Positions 1 to 14,000 of a stretch of DNA of 64,000 nt are shown one piece after another. Position numbers and translations under genes: made by a program. The stretch's first letter is position 1; every line of letters starts with the position of its first letter. The notes under the pieces are model-generated. The model ran no database searches, was not told where the DNA came from, and was given only the letters and a program-made list of their open reading frames with translations. The stretch covers positions 253,001 through 317,000 of the forward strand of contig NW_024037072.1 in NCBI RefSeq assembly GCF_015706575.1. The letters run 5' to 3'. Origin of the DNA: Patiria miniata (taxonomy: Eukaryota; Echinodermata; Asteroidea; Valvatida; Asterinidae).

Positions 1-1842
1 TATGTAACCGGCATACAAATGTATTCTACAAATTTGTGTAAAGAAGTTGATAAATAACCCAATTGTTCGGTTTAATACATGTTCAGGTAACTTGGCCAAA
101 AGTGGTAGGGCAAAGTCGCTACCTTTTCAAAGGTGGGTTTGGGACTTTTTTTTCAAATACTGACCCGAATTAACCAAATTTAGTTGGTCCATATTTTGTT
201 TGCAATCGGTTACAGATCCATATTAGGTGCAAGTCAGCTAGTCTGGTTTCCTGACCTGACAATTTCCTGACGTCTACTCTAGCTGTTTCGTCTGAAGTAG
301 GGTCAGGGAACCACATGGGACTACAAGAACAGCATTTTTTTGTTGGTTTTTCAGCATTTATGAACACAAAACTTCTTTTTTTTACGAAAAAAAATGATGA
401 ATTTTGGCCTCTTGTCTGTTGCATCTAGCCCATATAAAGCTAGTATGTCATTCCTGAGTCCAAGTGGCGGCCATTCAAAAAGAAAAGAAATGTAGTGAAG
501 TTGTAGTGATGTGAAAAGTAATTATAATTATGCATGGCACGTGAACAGTGCGCACAAGAACAGGTGTGCACGTGAACAGCTGCGTTACATAGGTGCATGC
601 GCATGCACGCGTGCGTATGCTAAAATACTTCGATAATAATATTTTAGGGAAAGAAATTCGTTTTTTTTTGTGATTAAAAAGAATTTTGGAAGGGAGTTGG
701 TTTTTGGCGATGGAAGAGAGAAGATGTACATTGTAATTGTGGCACAGTTGTAGTAAAGTCGGAAGACGTTTTGTAGCATCGCACAACTGAAGTAGCCTCA
801 CTGTTTTTGGTACAAGACTGAATTCCCCTTCTAAACTTCACACGAAGTTTCCCAGGATCCGTTCCTGAATCTGACAACTTTACAGAAAGATGGTGGCCAT
901 TTTGGAAAATAGCTCGGTCGGGCGGCCATTTTGGAAGGGAATAAAAAGAGGGCCCCCTCCTTCCTTTTTTCAAAACGTTTGGTTTTTTTTTATTTGGCCT
1001 AACTGGTCTGTTTACAAATATTTGCTATAAAATACTAAAAAAACCAAATCCATGCATTTCTGAAAATAAAAGCAAAAGCCAACTTGTATTACCTTTTATG
1101 CTTGACACAAAGTAACACTGCTGCAGTGAAACATCAAAGAAGTCACGTACAGGATACGGCAGCTACAATTAAATACTGTACATCTGCCTCCTGCCACCTG
1201 TTCTTGTGATTATCTCACACGTGGAGAAACAAGTGAGACGCAAGAAAACAGGTGGAGCTGTCATGTGTGTAAGCACGTGCCTCATACATTTACATAAAAA
1301 TTATTATGCAAACGACTGTTGAGATGATGCATTGGAGGTGCATACATGCGGCATATAGTACAGCCAGCAGGCTTGAGAGTATTACGTTTAATTGATCATC
1401 TCAAGTCAAGGGAGTTTTGCACGCTGTGCTCCATTAGCAGCACATGTACATTGTACATGTACACGTTTTGATTTGACAATGGTACATGTTTCAATGTTTG
1501 CACTCAATGTCTTTTTGCAAGTTTCAACCCAAAATACAGTAATTTTATTTTCATTTTCTACTTTTATCGCAGTACAGTACTTGAATGAGGAATGAAATTA
1601 AAGCAAACCACCCATGTTTACATTTAGTTATGCCCGACAATAGTTATGCCCGATCTTTTTGTGTCACAAAGTGACCCAAAAACTTCTTTTTATTCAGAGG
1701 GTTGAAGGTTGCACAAAATAGATTTTTTTTTGTTGAAACAGAATTATGAATGGAAATTTGTTGAACAGGGAAAACAACTTTAAACATTAAAACATAAACC
1801 ACTCAAAATCTGTTCACACTTTTTCCAAACAGAACACCAACT

Positions 1843-1967
1843 TTTTCAGTACGAACTCCCCGTGTGAAGATTACGCTCGCGAGTGCATGCACACCTAGCA
1901 CGCTGCCGCCATGGCAGCAAACGACACGCGCGTGTACGTCTTCACGCGGAGAGTTCGTACTGAAAAT
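1843..1967. repeat. Short palindromic MITE-like element
   Basis: The arms TTTTTCAGTACGAACTC and GAGTTCGTACTGAAAA are inverted copies about 30 bases long counting imperfect extensions (both include a CGTGTGAAG / CTTCACGCG segment). The centre is GC-rich and holds GCCGCCATGGCAGC. No coding content and no clear target duplication were seen. Family unknown. Confidence 0.5.
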
Positions 1968-4372
1968 GTTTTCAACAAAAGCGTAGAACTTGCAGTTTAT
2001 TTTCGGTACACACGCCGCCTGCGGACATACATTGTATTTGCCTTTTCCAAGCCCAGTGCAGGCACAATTCTGGACACAAGTAATATATGTAAGCGAAATT
2101 TTAGCTTCCTCCGTCAGGTAAAAATATGAAAAAAATGTGTTATAATTTTTTTCGCTATGGTGGTAAAATTTATACCCTGGACGCCAGTGGTAGTGCAATG
2201 AAGATGTCATCCAACCTGGGCTAGTGGGCACCGAAAATGCTGTGGAGACAGCAGAAAGTCCCCATAACTCGGTCCTAATTTACCTAAAACAAAAAACTTT
2301 CCCATAATGGGGTATGGGGTAGGTCAGGGCACCCACACACACGTGCATAAACATAATTGTGGACACGCTATTGTCCTTCTTTTGTTTAAATACATGTACT
2401 TGTAACTTTTTAGGAAGACCTCCCATATGTATTGTACACACATCAAAAGTGTGTCTTCGCCCAATCGTGGACAAAGTTTTCCACCAAAGATTAACTTTAT
2501 TTATTAATCCCTCTTCCAAATAGGTTTTAACAAAATGACTAGACTAAACGAAGAAATGGATGGCTATCATTCTTATCAAATCAGGCCTTATCAATGAGAG
2601 CGAGGCAATAGGCTGGTTGAGATGGTTTACACAGTATGATCACATGGACAATCCACGTGTGTGACTCAATGCACTGGTAAATTGTGAACTCAGTATGAAG
2701 GATAATGTGTATCAATACACACTGCACACACAAGCTACAGAGATACAATGACAAGCCATGAGTACAACACACAGAATGAATCCAGGTGACTATCTGAGGC
2801 CATGGAGCTACGAAGACCTAGTGAGGGTCTATCTACACAATTTGTTTTCTGGAAAATGTGGGTTAAGAAATTGAGGTCATGGGTGTCAAATAAAATCAGA
2901 CCTGCCGGTTTAAAAAGTAGGATAGTAAAGATTAGTTGTTACTCTATCTTTTTATTAGTTTTAGGGCTCTGATGCGTTGTTGTCAAACTGTAGTTTGAAT
3001 GTCTGCCTACCAGTAAGTGATCAGAAGTACATTTTTTGCATTTTAACTGAACTTAAAATGTAGGAACTAAAGCAAGACTAAAACAATTTCATTTTAAAGG
3101 CAAACATGTTACAGAGGAATTTCTATTCATAGATTTAGATTGCCATCCACTACATGTCACATAATGATGAAACATGAAACAATTTTATTATTATTTTTTT
3201 AACGATAAAACAGGATTTAGTGTGATTGCAAAGAGGAAAGTGTGAAACTTTCAAACAAACAAGAAATATTCACCATTTAGTTTTTTTCTCATTAGTGAAC
3301 ACCTCTCTTTGAATATAACAAAAATGACAAATGCATTCAAAATTGTTAATGACTAGAGCAGATAGCAAACACACATGCTACAGAAGATGTCACATGCAGG
3401 CACACGTGTGTGGAAATAATGAGAAGAGATGGAAGCCTGATTAGAATTGGTGATAGGTTCAAAAACAAATAGCACCAAAGCCACTAGATTTTATTGTGCT
3501 CAGTCATTTCAATAAATACAAATGAAAATGCATACTTCTAAATACATGTACATGAATGATTTTTGCTTTACACATTGTGATTGTTGTACACAAATTTCGA
3601 GTCAAAATATTTCAGTCTACAAAAAAACCAGTAAAACAGTTGAGAGTTGAAACCCACCACCCGATCTCCATAAATAAAACTGCAGATGAATAATTGGTAT
3701 GTATCAATAAATAATTAGAAAGTTGAAATGGAAACAATATATGTTTCAGTTTAAAAAGTTGAAAACGTAAACTTAAAAGCATCAAGCACAACGCTCAAGC
3801 ACAACACTTTTGACAAAAATCTTACCTTTGTCATGCTGTTGACAGTGCAAAAGTGCATCAGGATGGAAAGAGATTCTAGGACCAGGCTATTGTTGGATAA
3901 GATGCTACAGGACAGCTAAGGCATGCACAGCACTTCACAACGATGATGGATTTCAGGGCACTCTTGTCATCAGCAATTCCTCAGTTTGGTGAGGCTTCTA
4001 GAAAAGGTCAAATTCAAACAGAGATATTCTAAGTCACTGACTTGACTTCCATCTGAATAAATGTCACATTTGAACAGATGAACAATGTGGAGTGAAATGT
4101 GAGTAATGTCCATCTGACATTAACATGATACAAAAACTCTTAAGTCTCCTCCTTAAAGTAACCTAAAATTACATGAACAACAAATACAACAAAATATTCT
4201 CTACACAATTAACAGTATGCAACAAATCGCTTCCGCCAAAAACCAATGTTACTTCAAAACTTACGAGAGTGTCAACAGTGACATTGTTGTCTGCTAGTAA
4301 GTACGATCCGCAGAACATACATGTATGCCTACATTGTAGCTAGGCTATTAAAATTAAAAACGAATACAAACC

Positions 4373-4714
4373 ATTTTCCCTGACCCCACTTAAGATAAAA
4401 CAGAGCAATTTATCGACTTTGGGGAATTGTAAAGTCAGATAGAATCAGTCTAGCAGGCTTGTACCCCTTCACAGGTGTGTAATCAATTACAAAGAAAATG
4501 CGGAATAATGAATTATGAAAAATTAGGAGCAGTTTTTGAAAAAAAGTCAGTTTTCTCCAATGCTGGTCGGCCGACCAGCTTTGGAGAAAATGTCAGCACA
4601 CCAGGAGCCACGATTTTACAGGATGCTTTAGACTGTCATTCCTTACAATCCAGTAAGGTATTTTGTGATAATTTGATCACTTCGTTTGGTGATGTTTGCA
4701 AATCTTTCTTTTAA
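4373..4714. repeat. Truncated copy of TTAA-type dispersed repeat (copy 1 of 3)
   Basis: This stretch is clearly homologous to 31204-31747 and 49193-49690: shared blocks include CCCTGACCCCACTTAAGAT, the TTTTCTCCAATGCTGGTCGG hairpin and GATTTTACAGGATGCTTTAG. The left terminal part is missing here, while the right end finishes in a degenerate CTTTTAA. The core palindrome (about 4553-4589) is nearly perfect in this copy. Confidence 0.65.
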
Positions 4715-7700
4715 GAGGTAATCCTTCTGAATTCTGTTCAAAACTGACTTTTGCAAATGACTGTCCAGTACAGAAGTGACTTGCAGGCTAAAGCAGTCTT
4801 TTTTCTTCATATAAACTCATGTTTAGGTGTAATTTTCGAAGCACTTTCAAAGAAAATGCGACTTTCCTACCTTTTTTTGCAGTTCTCCATCTTGCTTTTT
4901 TAATAATATTTTTTGTTTGTCATCGTCGTCTTTAACCCCTCATAAATCAAAGCCCTACCCTCTTTCCACAAAATTAAACCTGCTGATATTCAAGAAGGTG
5001 TTATTGCCAACTGTTCTAATGTGTCGAGAATTATCACAATGTCACTTTTGAGTGTCATTTTAGTCAGCTGTTTTGGTGAGTCTTTTAACCTTATAATAGG
5101 AACGGGTCCTTAAGGTAAAGATTACCCTTAAGAGCGGGAAAATTAAAATCGCAACAAAAGCTTGACAATTCTGCAGTGCTTAAGGTATTTTATATCAGTG
5201 CCATTATAGATATGCATAGTTTGTAGGCTTATGGACAAATTGTTTGATCCGATTCATAAGGCAATCATTTTCTTTTACTTAAACTAGTCATGCTAGTTAA
5301 AGGCTTAACTAATTCAACGTTTAGGAATGGGGAAGTCCCTCGCTCATTGCTGAATAGTCAAGGGTTCGCCTTAATTTGTCAGCGTTACAATTTTTTTTAA
5401 ATGCATTTGCATACATTCAAAGCATGTTCATCAAAATAATTAATATAAGTTCCATCCAATATTTAAACACTTTGAACAGTAAACAAGCATGACAAGGCGA
5501 TGAAATGATGAAGTAAACAAGGCCATTAGGGTGGTAATTTAACACTACAGTCTGCACAGTCATGTTTTCTGGAACTTCAATTAATTACAAGAAGTTCAAC
5601 CTTAATATCAATGATTACAAAAACTTGATTCAATCATGATTCGCTGAAAAGCAAATCGGTATAAAATCTAAAATTTACTCACATTTTTAGAGGATGCTGA
5701 TTCCGGCTCGTCTGTGCAGTGATTCGGTTATGCTACAACTAAACAAGTACAAGTTACAAGCTAAACAGTTATGCACTCACTCGCTTATTTTACAAGAAAG
5801 AAAACGTAATTTGGTATATGTTAGTTAATATGTGTGACCAGTTTCTGTGTTTTCAGAAGCAAAATCAAAGACATTTTCGGAATGAAGTGGGACATAAGCC
5901 GGTAAGTTTACATTAGAAATGCGTTCCACTGATTTGCACCATGTAAACATTCACGCGGCGTGCAACGTGAGCTGCCACGAGATTAGCAACTTGGATCGCT
6001 ACATTATTTTACTGGGGGTAAGTTGTTCCGCATTAATTTTGTAGTCACCTGCTCTATACACGTGCAAATGGATCTTCACATGATCAACCTAGAATAAAAA
6101 ATAAAGCAAGGTATTTTTATAGTCTCTTTTTATCTTCAATTCAGGATATTTTTTCATTCATGATGTCCTTCCAACGGAACTTTCCGCGCAAGTATCCCTG
6201 TATAAAAGTCGTTCATTCTTTTCACATGTTGACAATGTGTACAACACTATTTTTAAGTAGTGTGTAAACGAGATGGGCGCAGTTTTATTCGATTCGATTG
6301 CAGGGGGCTGCATACGGGCCATTTTTAGCAACCCTTCTCATTCACATTCCCCTTGCTCCTCCCACATTTTCCGAAATAAATTGATGTGTCCCCTCTTTTC
6401 TTAAAGTATCAAACCGCACCTTCTCGAATTCCTAAATTAATGGTCAATCGTGACGAATATGGTACATCATCTTAGACGACAGGCGCCCTTTCTTGCTCGA
6501 TGTTCGGATCAAGTACATGTAGTAGCAAGATCGTATTTGATCGTCTAAACTTAGAAGATATAATGATAAAATGCATAATACTGACCATATACGACCATAT
6601 TAACTCAAAGCGAGAACACCCACCAATACAATTCTTAAATGAATACCTAATTTGTCACGCGCACCGGTCACCGTAAAATAGTTTTCCCTTTTTCCCAAGC
6701 AATAAAAAAGTCATTCACTTTTGAACCAAAATAAATCTTCCAAGGTTTAGATATGGATTATTTAGTTTCCAAATTTTTTTCGATTTAGTTTCGGCGGCGA
6801 CAAATAATATATGGCCCTGTCCGAATCATTTACCTTAGGCCTACTATACGGCCGACACCCTACTCAAGCTTTCAGACCGAGAGAGCGGATCTGTTTGCGT
6901 GCAAAACAACTATGATGAAAACACTTTTATTAAAGGTGTTGCAGACGCCCAAAATAAAAAAAGACATTTCACTGAAAAAGTTAAAAGTTAAAAATTGGTT
7001 TGGAGGGGGAAAATTGAATTTGTTGAAAACCACGGTCATTACATCTTTAATGTTACTATCTCCGTGCTTAAAAAGAAATCGATTAAATTCTCCTCACGAA
7101 TTTTCGATTTTTAAGTTTTACTATTATGATTTATTTTGTATTATTTTGGGGCTTTGGGGAAATGTTTGTATTTTGGTTTGTGAACTGGGCGGCTCAACCG
7201 CACAAAACAAATCCACCTGATTGATTAATTGTAATGTTAAGCCTTAAGTATTTGTGAAGTAATTATTTCTGGATGGATTTTTTATTCGATAACTCATTCA
7301 AAGTGAATGGCAAAGTAAAATGAACAAATCCATCAGCACAGGGAGAGTTTAACATGAGGGAAAGGTTGGAACGAGAGCATTAGGGCAGAGTGGATTTTAT
7401 TGGTATTCCTCAATAAAACAAAATAATTAAATGAATTATAAAAAAAAAAATGATCCAAACCGTACCCGTGTATGAAGAGATTATTTTAGGCCAAACAAAA
7501 GTCATTGTGTACGTACGTGGAAGTCCGTTCGTTCGTTTATAAAAAGATCGGGGAAATTATTTTAGTAAAACAACTTATTTTTTTCACGCTCAATCGGCCC
7601 GACTTGTGCCATTAAATACGTCGAGCGCCCTCTCAATCATATTTTTGCCAAAAAAATCACCCATCGTCTATTTCTAGTTAAGCTATGTAAATTATTTAGC

Positions 7701-7762
7701 TAGCTATAGTTTGGGTCGTCCATAAAGTACGTACGTATAAATTGCCAATGTTTTGTACATGT

Positions 7763-7847
7763 ATATAAAAGTACACGCATTGGCTTGGACCCCCCCCCCC
7801 CCCCCCCCCCCACCGTATGTTTGCCCACCCCTTTTTTTCGGCGCGCG
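7763..7847 (+). promoter_or_regulatory. Possible PRIM1 core promoter zone
   Basis: About 170-250 bases before the PRIM1 start there is a TATATAAAAG motif, then a run of 23 cytosines (7790-7812), then TTTTTTTCGGCGCGCGCG, which resembles an E2F site. E2F control of primase genes is known in animals. Here it is inferred only from motif resemblance and position. Two GCGCCCTCT motifs follow near 7868 and 7933, but that motif also occurs elsewhere in the window, so it may be repeat-derived. Confidence 0.3.
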
Positions 7848-8016
7848 CGAGCCTGTTAAAGGTATATGGCGCCCTCTACAGACTCAGAATGTTGGTGGAA
7901 TTTATTAATTTCAGGAGATTTTTTTTGTTATAGCGCCCTCTGTATGTGTATGTTTGCCATGAATTCCGCGCCACTTTTATTATTTTCAGCTAGCTCCTCA
8001 TGCATGTCATGCAAAC

Positions 8017-11000
8017 ATGGCAGATCTTAAAGAAGTCGGTCCGTCAGAAGCTACTACCAGCAGTACCAAAACAACTCCGACTCCTGCATCCTACAGCAGG
8101 GATGAACTGCCAGATCTACTCCCTGTGTACTACAAACGTCTTTTTCCGTACAACCAGTATTACCGATGGCTAAACTATGGCGGCCGTAAGTTGGTGATTG
8201 TTTTGTCAATGACATGTTAATGTTGGTTCCGACCGGCTAAAAGTCTAGCCCCATAAATGTGGCCAATTTACTGGACTACCTCCGTAAATAAAGGCCACAC
8301 TTCCACCATGTACAAAAACATGTCGAACTTTGTCAAATTTTGATTTTCACATTTAGGCTTGGCTAGTTTGTAGTTTATTTTTGCTCTAGAACTCAGTAGA
8401 AGCACACTCACCCTCTTTGTAAATTGTAGGCTGATCAGAAAGTGCTGCCTTTTTCAGATGTCTGATTTTTGTGAAATTTCCAGATTCGTTTGCACACGTT
8501 TGCGTATCAAAATTTCAACATGAAATTTCACGAAAATTAGACATCTGAAAAAGGCAGCACCTTCTGATTAGCCTATTATTAAGAGGGTGAGTATGCTTCT
8601 AGAGCAAAAACAAACTACAATTTACAAACTAATAAGCCTTAATGTGAAAATCAAAATTTGACAAAGTTCGACATGTTTTTGTACGTGGTGGAAGTGTGGC
8701 CTTTATTTACGGAGGTACAGGTAGTCCAGTAAATTGGCCACATTTATGGGGCTAACCCAAATCATGTAGGCCCCCCTAATTGTAAGTTCTAAAGTTCTGT
8801 CCATCATGTAGGATAAAAGCTGGTATTTTCAACCAGATGAGAATTCCACCGCCCAAGATTCGTGCCTTGAGATTCACTTTGAGATTTTAAGGGTTGATTT
8901 GTGTAATTTAGGGGTTTAATTCTAATTTTCCCTGGAAATATTTATTTTTATGATGTAATTTATTGTAAAGAAATGTAAAAGTGGTGGGAAAAAACCTTTT
9001 CGTTAGAATAAAACAATTAAACACGCCCTAGGCATTGGCCCGCTCGAAAACAGCTACATGTCCCACACAGTGACTGCTCGTTCAAAAGGTCAAAGGTCAT
9101 ACATCGTGACCATCAACACTGACCAGGTAAGTTCTGATATAAAGGTAAAAGAGTGCTTATGTTATCCATTTGGAGTTTGAGTTTCTTCCCCCTATTCTAA
9201 AATAGAATGGACCAAGTTTCCCTTATCTGGTCGAATACTCCCCCTTTTACCCTATGTTCCTCTTGGCCTAGTCCCATAAATTTGGCTAAATACTAGACTT
9301 CCTCCGGACTAGTCACACAGCTGATATACCAAAATGAGTGGAAAGGTTCATTGCATGACTAGTGTAGCAGAAAATCAAATGAAAATGGGAAATATTTTGC
9401 CACTGTACAATTACACGTGTGTTTTCACCAGTTGCTATTGCCATTAGCATAGCACTCCAGACTCAAGAAGCATTCAGTGTTATGAAAATGGGTCTGGGAA
9501 TGAGATGAGATTTCAGAAGTTCCCGGATATCAAAGTTATGCTATATTAGTATTTGTAAGATTCGTGTAATTGAATCAGTTTATCCTGTTGATCTTTAATT
9601 TATTGCCTTTTCCATATCATTTGCAGTGCCCAAGACCTACTTTACAAACCGTGAGTTTTCGTTCACACTGAAAGATGACATCTACATACGATATCAATCG
9701 TTTGCTGATCAGAGCGAGATGGAGAAGGAGATCCAGAAACGCTGTCCATACAAGATTGACATTGGGGCAGTCTTCACTCACAGGGTACCAACTCACAGCA
9801 GTGTCCAAATATTGAATGTTTAGTCCAATCAGAGTCTAGATACAGTGTTCATTGTGTGAATTATGTGAAAATTGTATTAGTGAATGGACTGCATTGACAT
9901 TTTCTTAAGATGTTCATGATCACCCTTATAAACTTGTGCACATTCAATAAAATGGCTCCCAAACAACAACATTCCCTGTGGTTCCAAAAGTATCATCACA
10001 AATTACTGAAATAGGTTGTTGAGATCACAAGAGTAGTCATTCATCATTTGTGTTGAGCTGTTTACAATTGTTTAGGGGGTGAGAAATCAGAACCCTAAGA
10101 CATTTGATAATATAGAAATAAAATGAGACATATTCCTGAATGGCTTATTCATCTATTCAAATTAAATTCATTCATAAAGCCTACTCAGTTATTCTTATTT
10201 TCGACAGGTGTTGAGCTGGGCACTTTTTGAGCTGGGCTGATATTTAAATGAGATTTGTTTATTCAATAGTTTATTCATTGATTTATACTTAATTTATTCA
10301 ATTATTCTAATGTGTCCACAGCCCAAGGACCATAGGACAGTGAAGGCGTCATCTTTTCAAGCCCAGGAGAAGGAGCTTGTGTTTGATATCGACATGACTG
10401 ACTATGATGATGTCAGATCCTGCTGTCAGTAAGTAACATAGATGACATCTGACCTTTCATATAATTATGACCTGTGACCTTTCCAAATTGTGAAGTTATA
10501 GGAATAAACTCTTCAAACCTCATCCTTATCCCAGCTGTGGTTTCAGAAGATATAAGGCACCTGTCTGGGCGTCTCCTGCTCAATATAGGTCAATGTATGC
10601 CTCCAGATATTCAAATGCTAGAATATGATTAAGGTGAAAGTTGACAGTTTATTCATTTGGCTTGGATATTAAAGGATTCTAAGTGATTCTGAAGCTAGAG
10701 ATGGAGCCAAACCTGGAGATGAAACCAGGATTTGAAAAGTGGACTTAATGCCTCTTTATTGTCTTTGCATCTTACACCTGTTTTGATTCATCCATAAATT
10801 GCACTTGTGAAAAATTTCACCCAGATCAAAATGTAATCAGATCATTTAATAAGCTTTGCACTTTACACCACACGTGTTTGTAATCTAGTGTCATTTAATT
10901 TATGTAAATCTGATTATTTTGGAAAGATTCTGCGAGCACTTGATAGTTCTGTTGTAAGTATGCTAAATGGTACCACAAACTAACAAAAGTTTGCATGGGT

Positions 11001-14000
11001 GGTGGAAAATGTTGCATTAAAATTGTTCAAGACATTTGATAGACACATATATTTCTTCACGCAAAACATTCTGAAAAATAAGCGGCCTTTTTTTTTTATT
11101 AACTATTTCTTTCAGAGGAGCAGATATTTGTGAGAAATGTTGGCCTCTGATGAAGATTGCCGTCCGTGTTGTTGACAGAGCATTACAAGGTAAAACACTT
11201 TTGTGTTTTGATTGATTGATTTGTTTTGATTGATTTAAGTTTGCTATGAACATCTAGCCTTGTTTGTATTTTATAAAGTAAAGATCACCATTGTACTTCT
11301 ATGAAGCCAAGAATCCATATTAAAGAAAATCTAGTAGATTTTTATTGGGATTAAAACCCTAGTGATCAATAGGATTTGGAATTATACCCACCAATCACAT
11401 CGTATTCAGATTCACTTTAAGTAGGCCTATGTCACAAACATCACATCCTCAACTTGACAGGCTTTTTATTGTGGAAAAGGAATACATTAACTACATCTTT
11501 GGACTTCAATAAATGGTTTTAAAAAGTTGTTTCTTGATTCAGACTATCACATGCAATTGTCAGATGCATCAGTGTACAAAAGTTCTTCTTTTTTTTTTGG
11601 TCTCAGATGACTTTGGTTTTGACCATCGTTTGTGGGTTTACTCCGGCCGGCGTGGGGTTCATTGCTGGGTCGCTGATGACGCCGCTCGTAAGCTATCCCA
11701 GAATGCACGGTCGGCCATCGCTGAATATCTCAGCATTGTCAAGGTACACAAATCACATATCTGTTCATGCTGATGTCTTTGGGTTTCATTGTTTGCTTTC
11801 TTTTTTTAATACAAGATTTATAATTTTATTTTAATGATTCCATACAGGGAGGGGAAAATCAGGTGAAGAAAGTCAACCTACCAGAACACCTACATCCATC
11901 CATAGAGTGAGTTTGGTGCAGCATATCCAAAATTTAATCTTAGGAATCTCTCATCAGAAATAAATTGTGTTGCAACTTAAACTATTTGTCTGTTTGATGT
12001 TCGCTAATCAATGAGTGTGTCGACTTCTGAAGTTATTTTCCCTTTTTAGGCATGAATTTTCAAGCCAGATTGTTGCACCTGCACACACTGGAATAGCATG
12101 TCTGTTGATTCAAATACTGGTTCAGACAATTGTCTTTGTTCAACCACAAATGAAGTGAATGTTACCGTAATTAGTTCTCTTTTGTGATAAATAATGGCCA
12201 ATTACACAGATGTTCATAGTCTTAAAATGTTGGATATACATAATTTAAAATTAATTTTAAAGTATGATTACATTTTGAATAGAATATATAAGAAAGTGAC
12301 CCATGCACTGGTGCTCCACCTACTAAGCTTTGTAAAGCATACCAATAACATGCAATTTGAAATGCCTATACAGACAAGCAAGACGGGTCATCAACCATTA
12401 CTTTGAGGACTACACATTTGAGAAGCAAGGCCTTCTGGGAGACAAGGCATCATGGGATCAAGTCCTGGCTATCGTTCCTGACAGCAATATCCTTTGCATT
12501 CTGGTTTTTGGTCATTCATTGTCTTTTTGACTTGTTAAACTTTTTTCCAATTATTTATTAAATTGTAAAATGTTCTTGTAAACTCAATCACATACTGCGT
12601 AGGGTGAAATTGTGGGGGGGGGAATTAAAATATAGTAAGCAGTGGAAAATGTCTTAAACTCCTCTGAACTACAGTGTACATCCCCAATTTTTTACCTTTT
12701 CCTAAATTTCTCTACTACCAATGGACTATTTTGTTGACCTATTTAATCCATAGAATAGCACACTTCTTGCATTGGCATGCATTCAATGTGCACTGAAATT
12801 CTTCAGTTAAAAACAATAGTCAAACGTGTGAGCGTTAACTGTTTAATATTTTGTATCCTTGACCTACCATTTCTCCTTCACATCTGAGGAAGCTCCTAGC
12901 CGACCAGATGGAAAAGGCCAAGACACCAGCTGACAGATGGGACCGGTTAGAGCGCTGCATCAAGGGTGAAGTCAGCAAAGTAAGTCTTGAAGTACTCATT
13001 TTACCTTGCAAATAGACAAGAAAAATTACAACAAATACATTAGAACAATTGATGTGACGTGATATTGCCAACAGGCAAGTGATGTACAGTAGTTAAAGAA
13101 AGAAGGACATCCTTCAATTGCAGGACTAGCATCCCTTTGATAAAACCTGAAGAGAGAGTACATAATACTTTACCGTGGCATATCTTTGGTATGAATGGAA
13201 CTACAGAAATAGATTTGGTATTACTGGAAAGCGAATGAGTTGCTCTTTAATGCGGTGTGTTAACTCAAAAGTCAAAGGTGAGGGTTATTCCTCGTTAATC
13301 TATAGCAGGTCACATATTCCTTCTTTTTAATCTTTCCAAACTTTCTTTTCAAGGGAAATGTGAAGAAGTGTCTGCACCTGGCCACAGAGATCAAATTCCA
13401 GTACTGCTACCCCAGGCTGGACGTCAACGTCAGTAAAGGCCTCAATCATTTACTCAAGAGCCCCTTCTGTGTCCATCCTAAGACCGGTCGTGTCTGCGTG
13501 CCGTTTAGTGCCAGGGATGTTGACGACTTTGATCCTCTGACTGTGCCAGACATCAGGTAATGTCCCTCTAAATGCTGCCGTGATTTCTTGCACCTCCTGT
13601 GTTTGTGTGGGTCTTTTTTTCACAAAGAGAACACACATGATCAGTGCTTCAGTAGACATTGAAGTGGTTCAAAAGTAGACATGCATGGGGATTGATATTT
13701 CTTTTCAGCAAAGTTTAAGTTCGCTTGTTTGTGTTTAATGTTCGTTTTTCTTACCCAGTCTTCTGCCCTCCAAGAAATCTTTCCTCCCAACAATCTTGTA
13801 CAATATATTTCTCCTTGAAAAGTCTTGATTTGTTCTTGTTTGCTCAATGTTAATAACAGTCAGCTGTGCCGTGAGATTGATGAATTTGATCGGAGGCAGA
13901 AAGCAGCCACCGACGAAAATGAGCCACCAACAAAGAAGAGAATAAAAGGCAAGATGATTGGCAGCAATTTTTTTTAATAAATTCTGTGCAAAACCAAAAG

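Larger units (their letters stand above)
1..8016. other. Intergenic region upstream of PRIM1, no recognisable gene
   Basis: I see no protein I can identify in this stretch; its open frames are short and of low complexity. It holds a small inverted repeat (1843-1967), a degenerate hairpin with E-box-like arms (about 1194-1256), one truncated copy of a dispersed TTAA-flanked repeat (about 4373-4714), and next to it (4715-4890) the reverse complement of a repeat also found at about 35105-35300. TATA-like motifs on the + strand lie near 6201 and 7763. A run of 23 C lies at 7790-7812. The last 250 bases are the likely PRIM1 promoter zone and are listed separately. Confidence 0.6.

Noticed and set aside
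6201-6208. TATAAAAG as promoter of a gene at 6.2-7.2 kb
   Set aside because: The downstream 102-codon frame (6912-7220) is low complexity with no recognisable protein or splice context.
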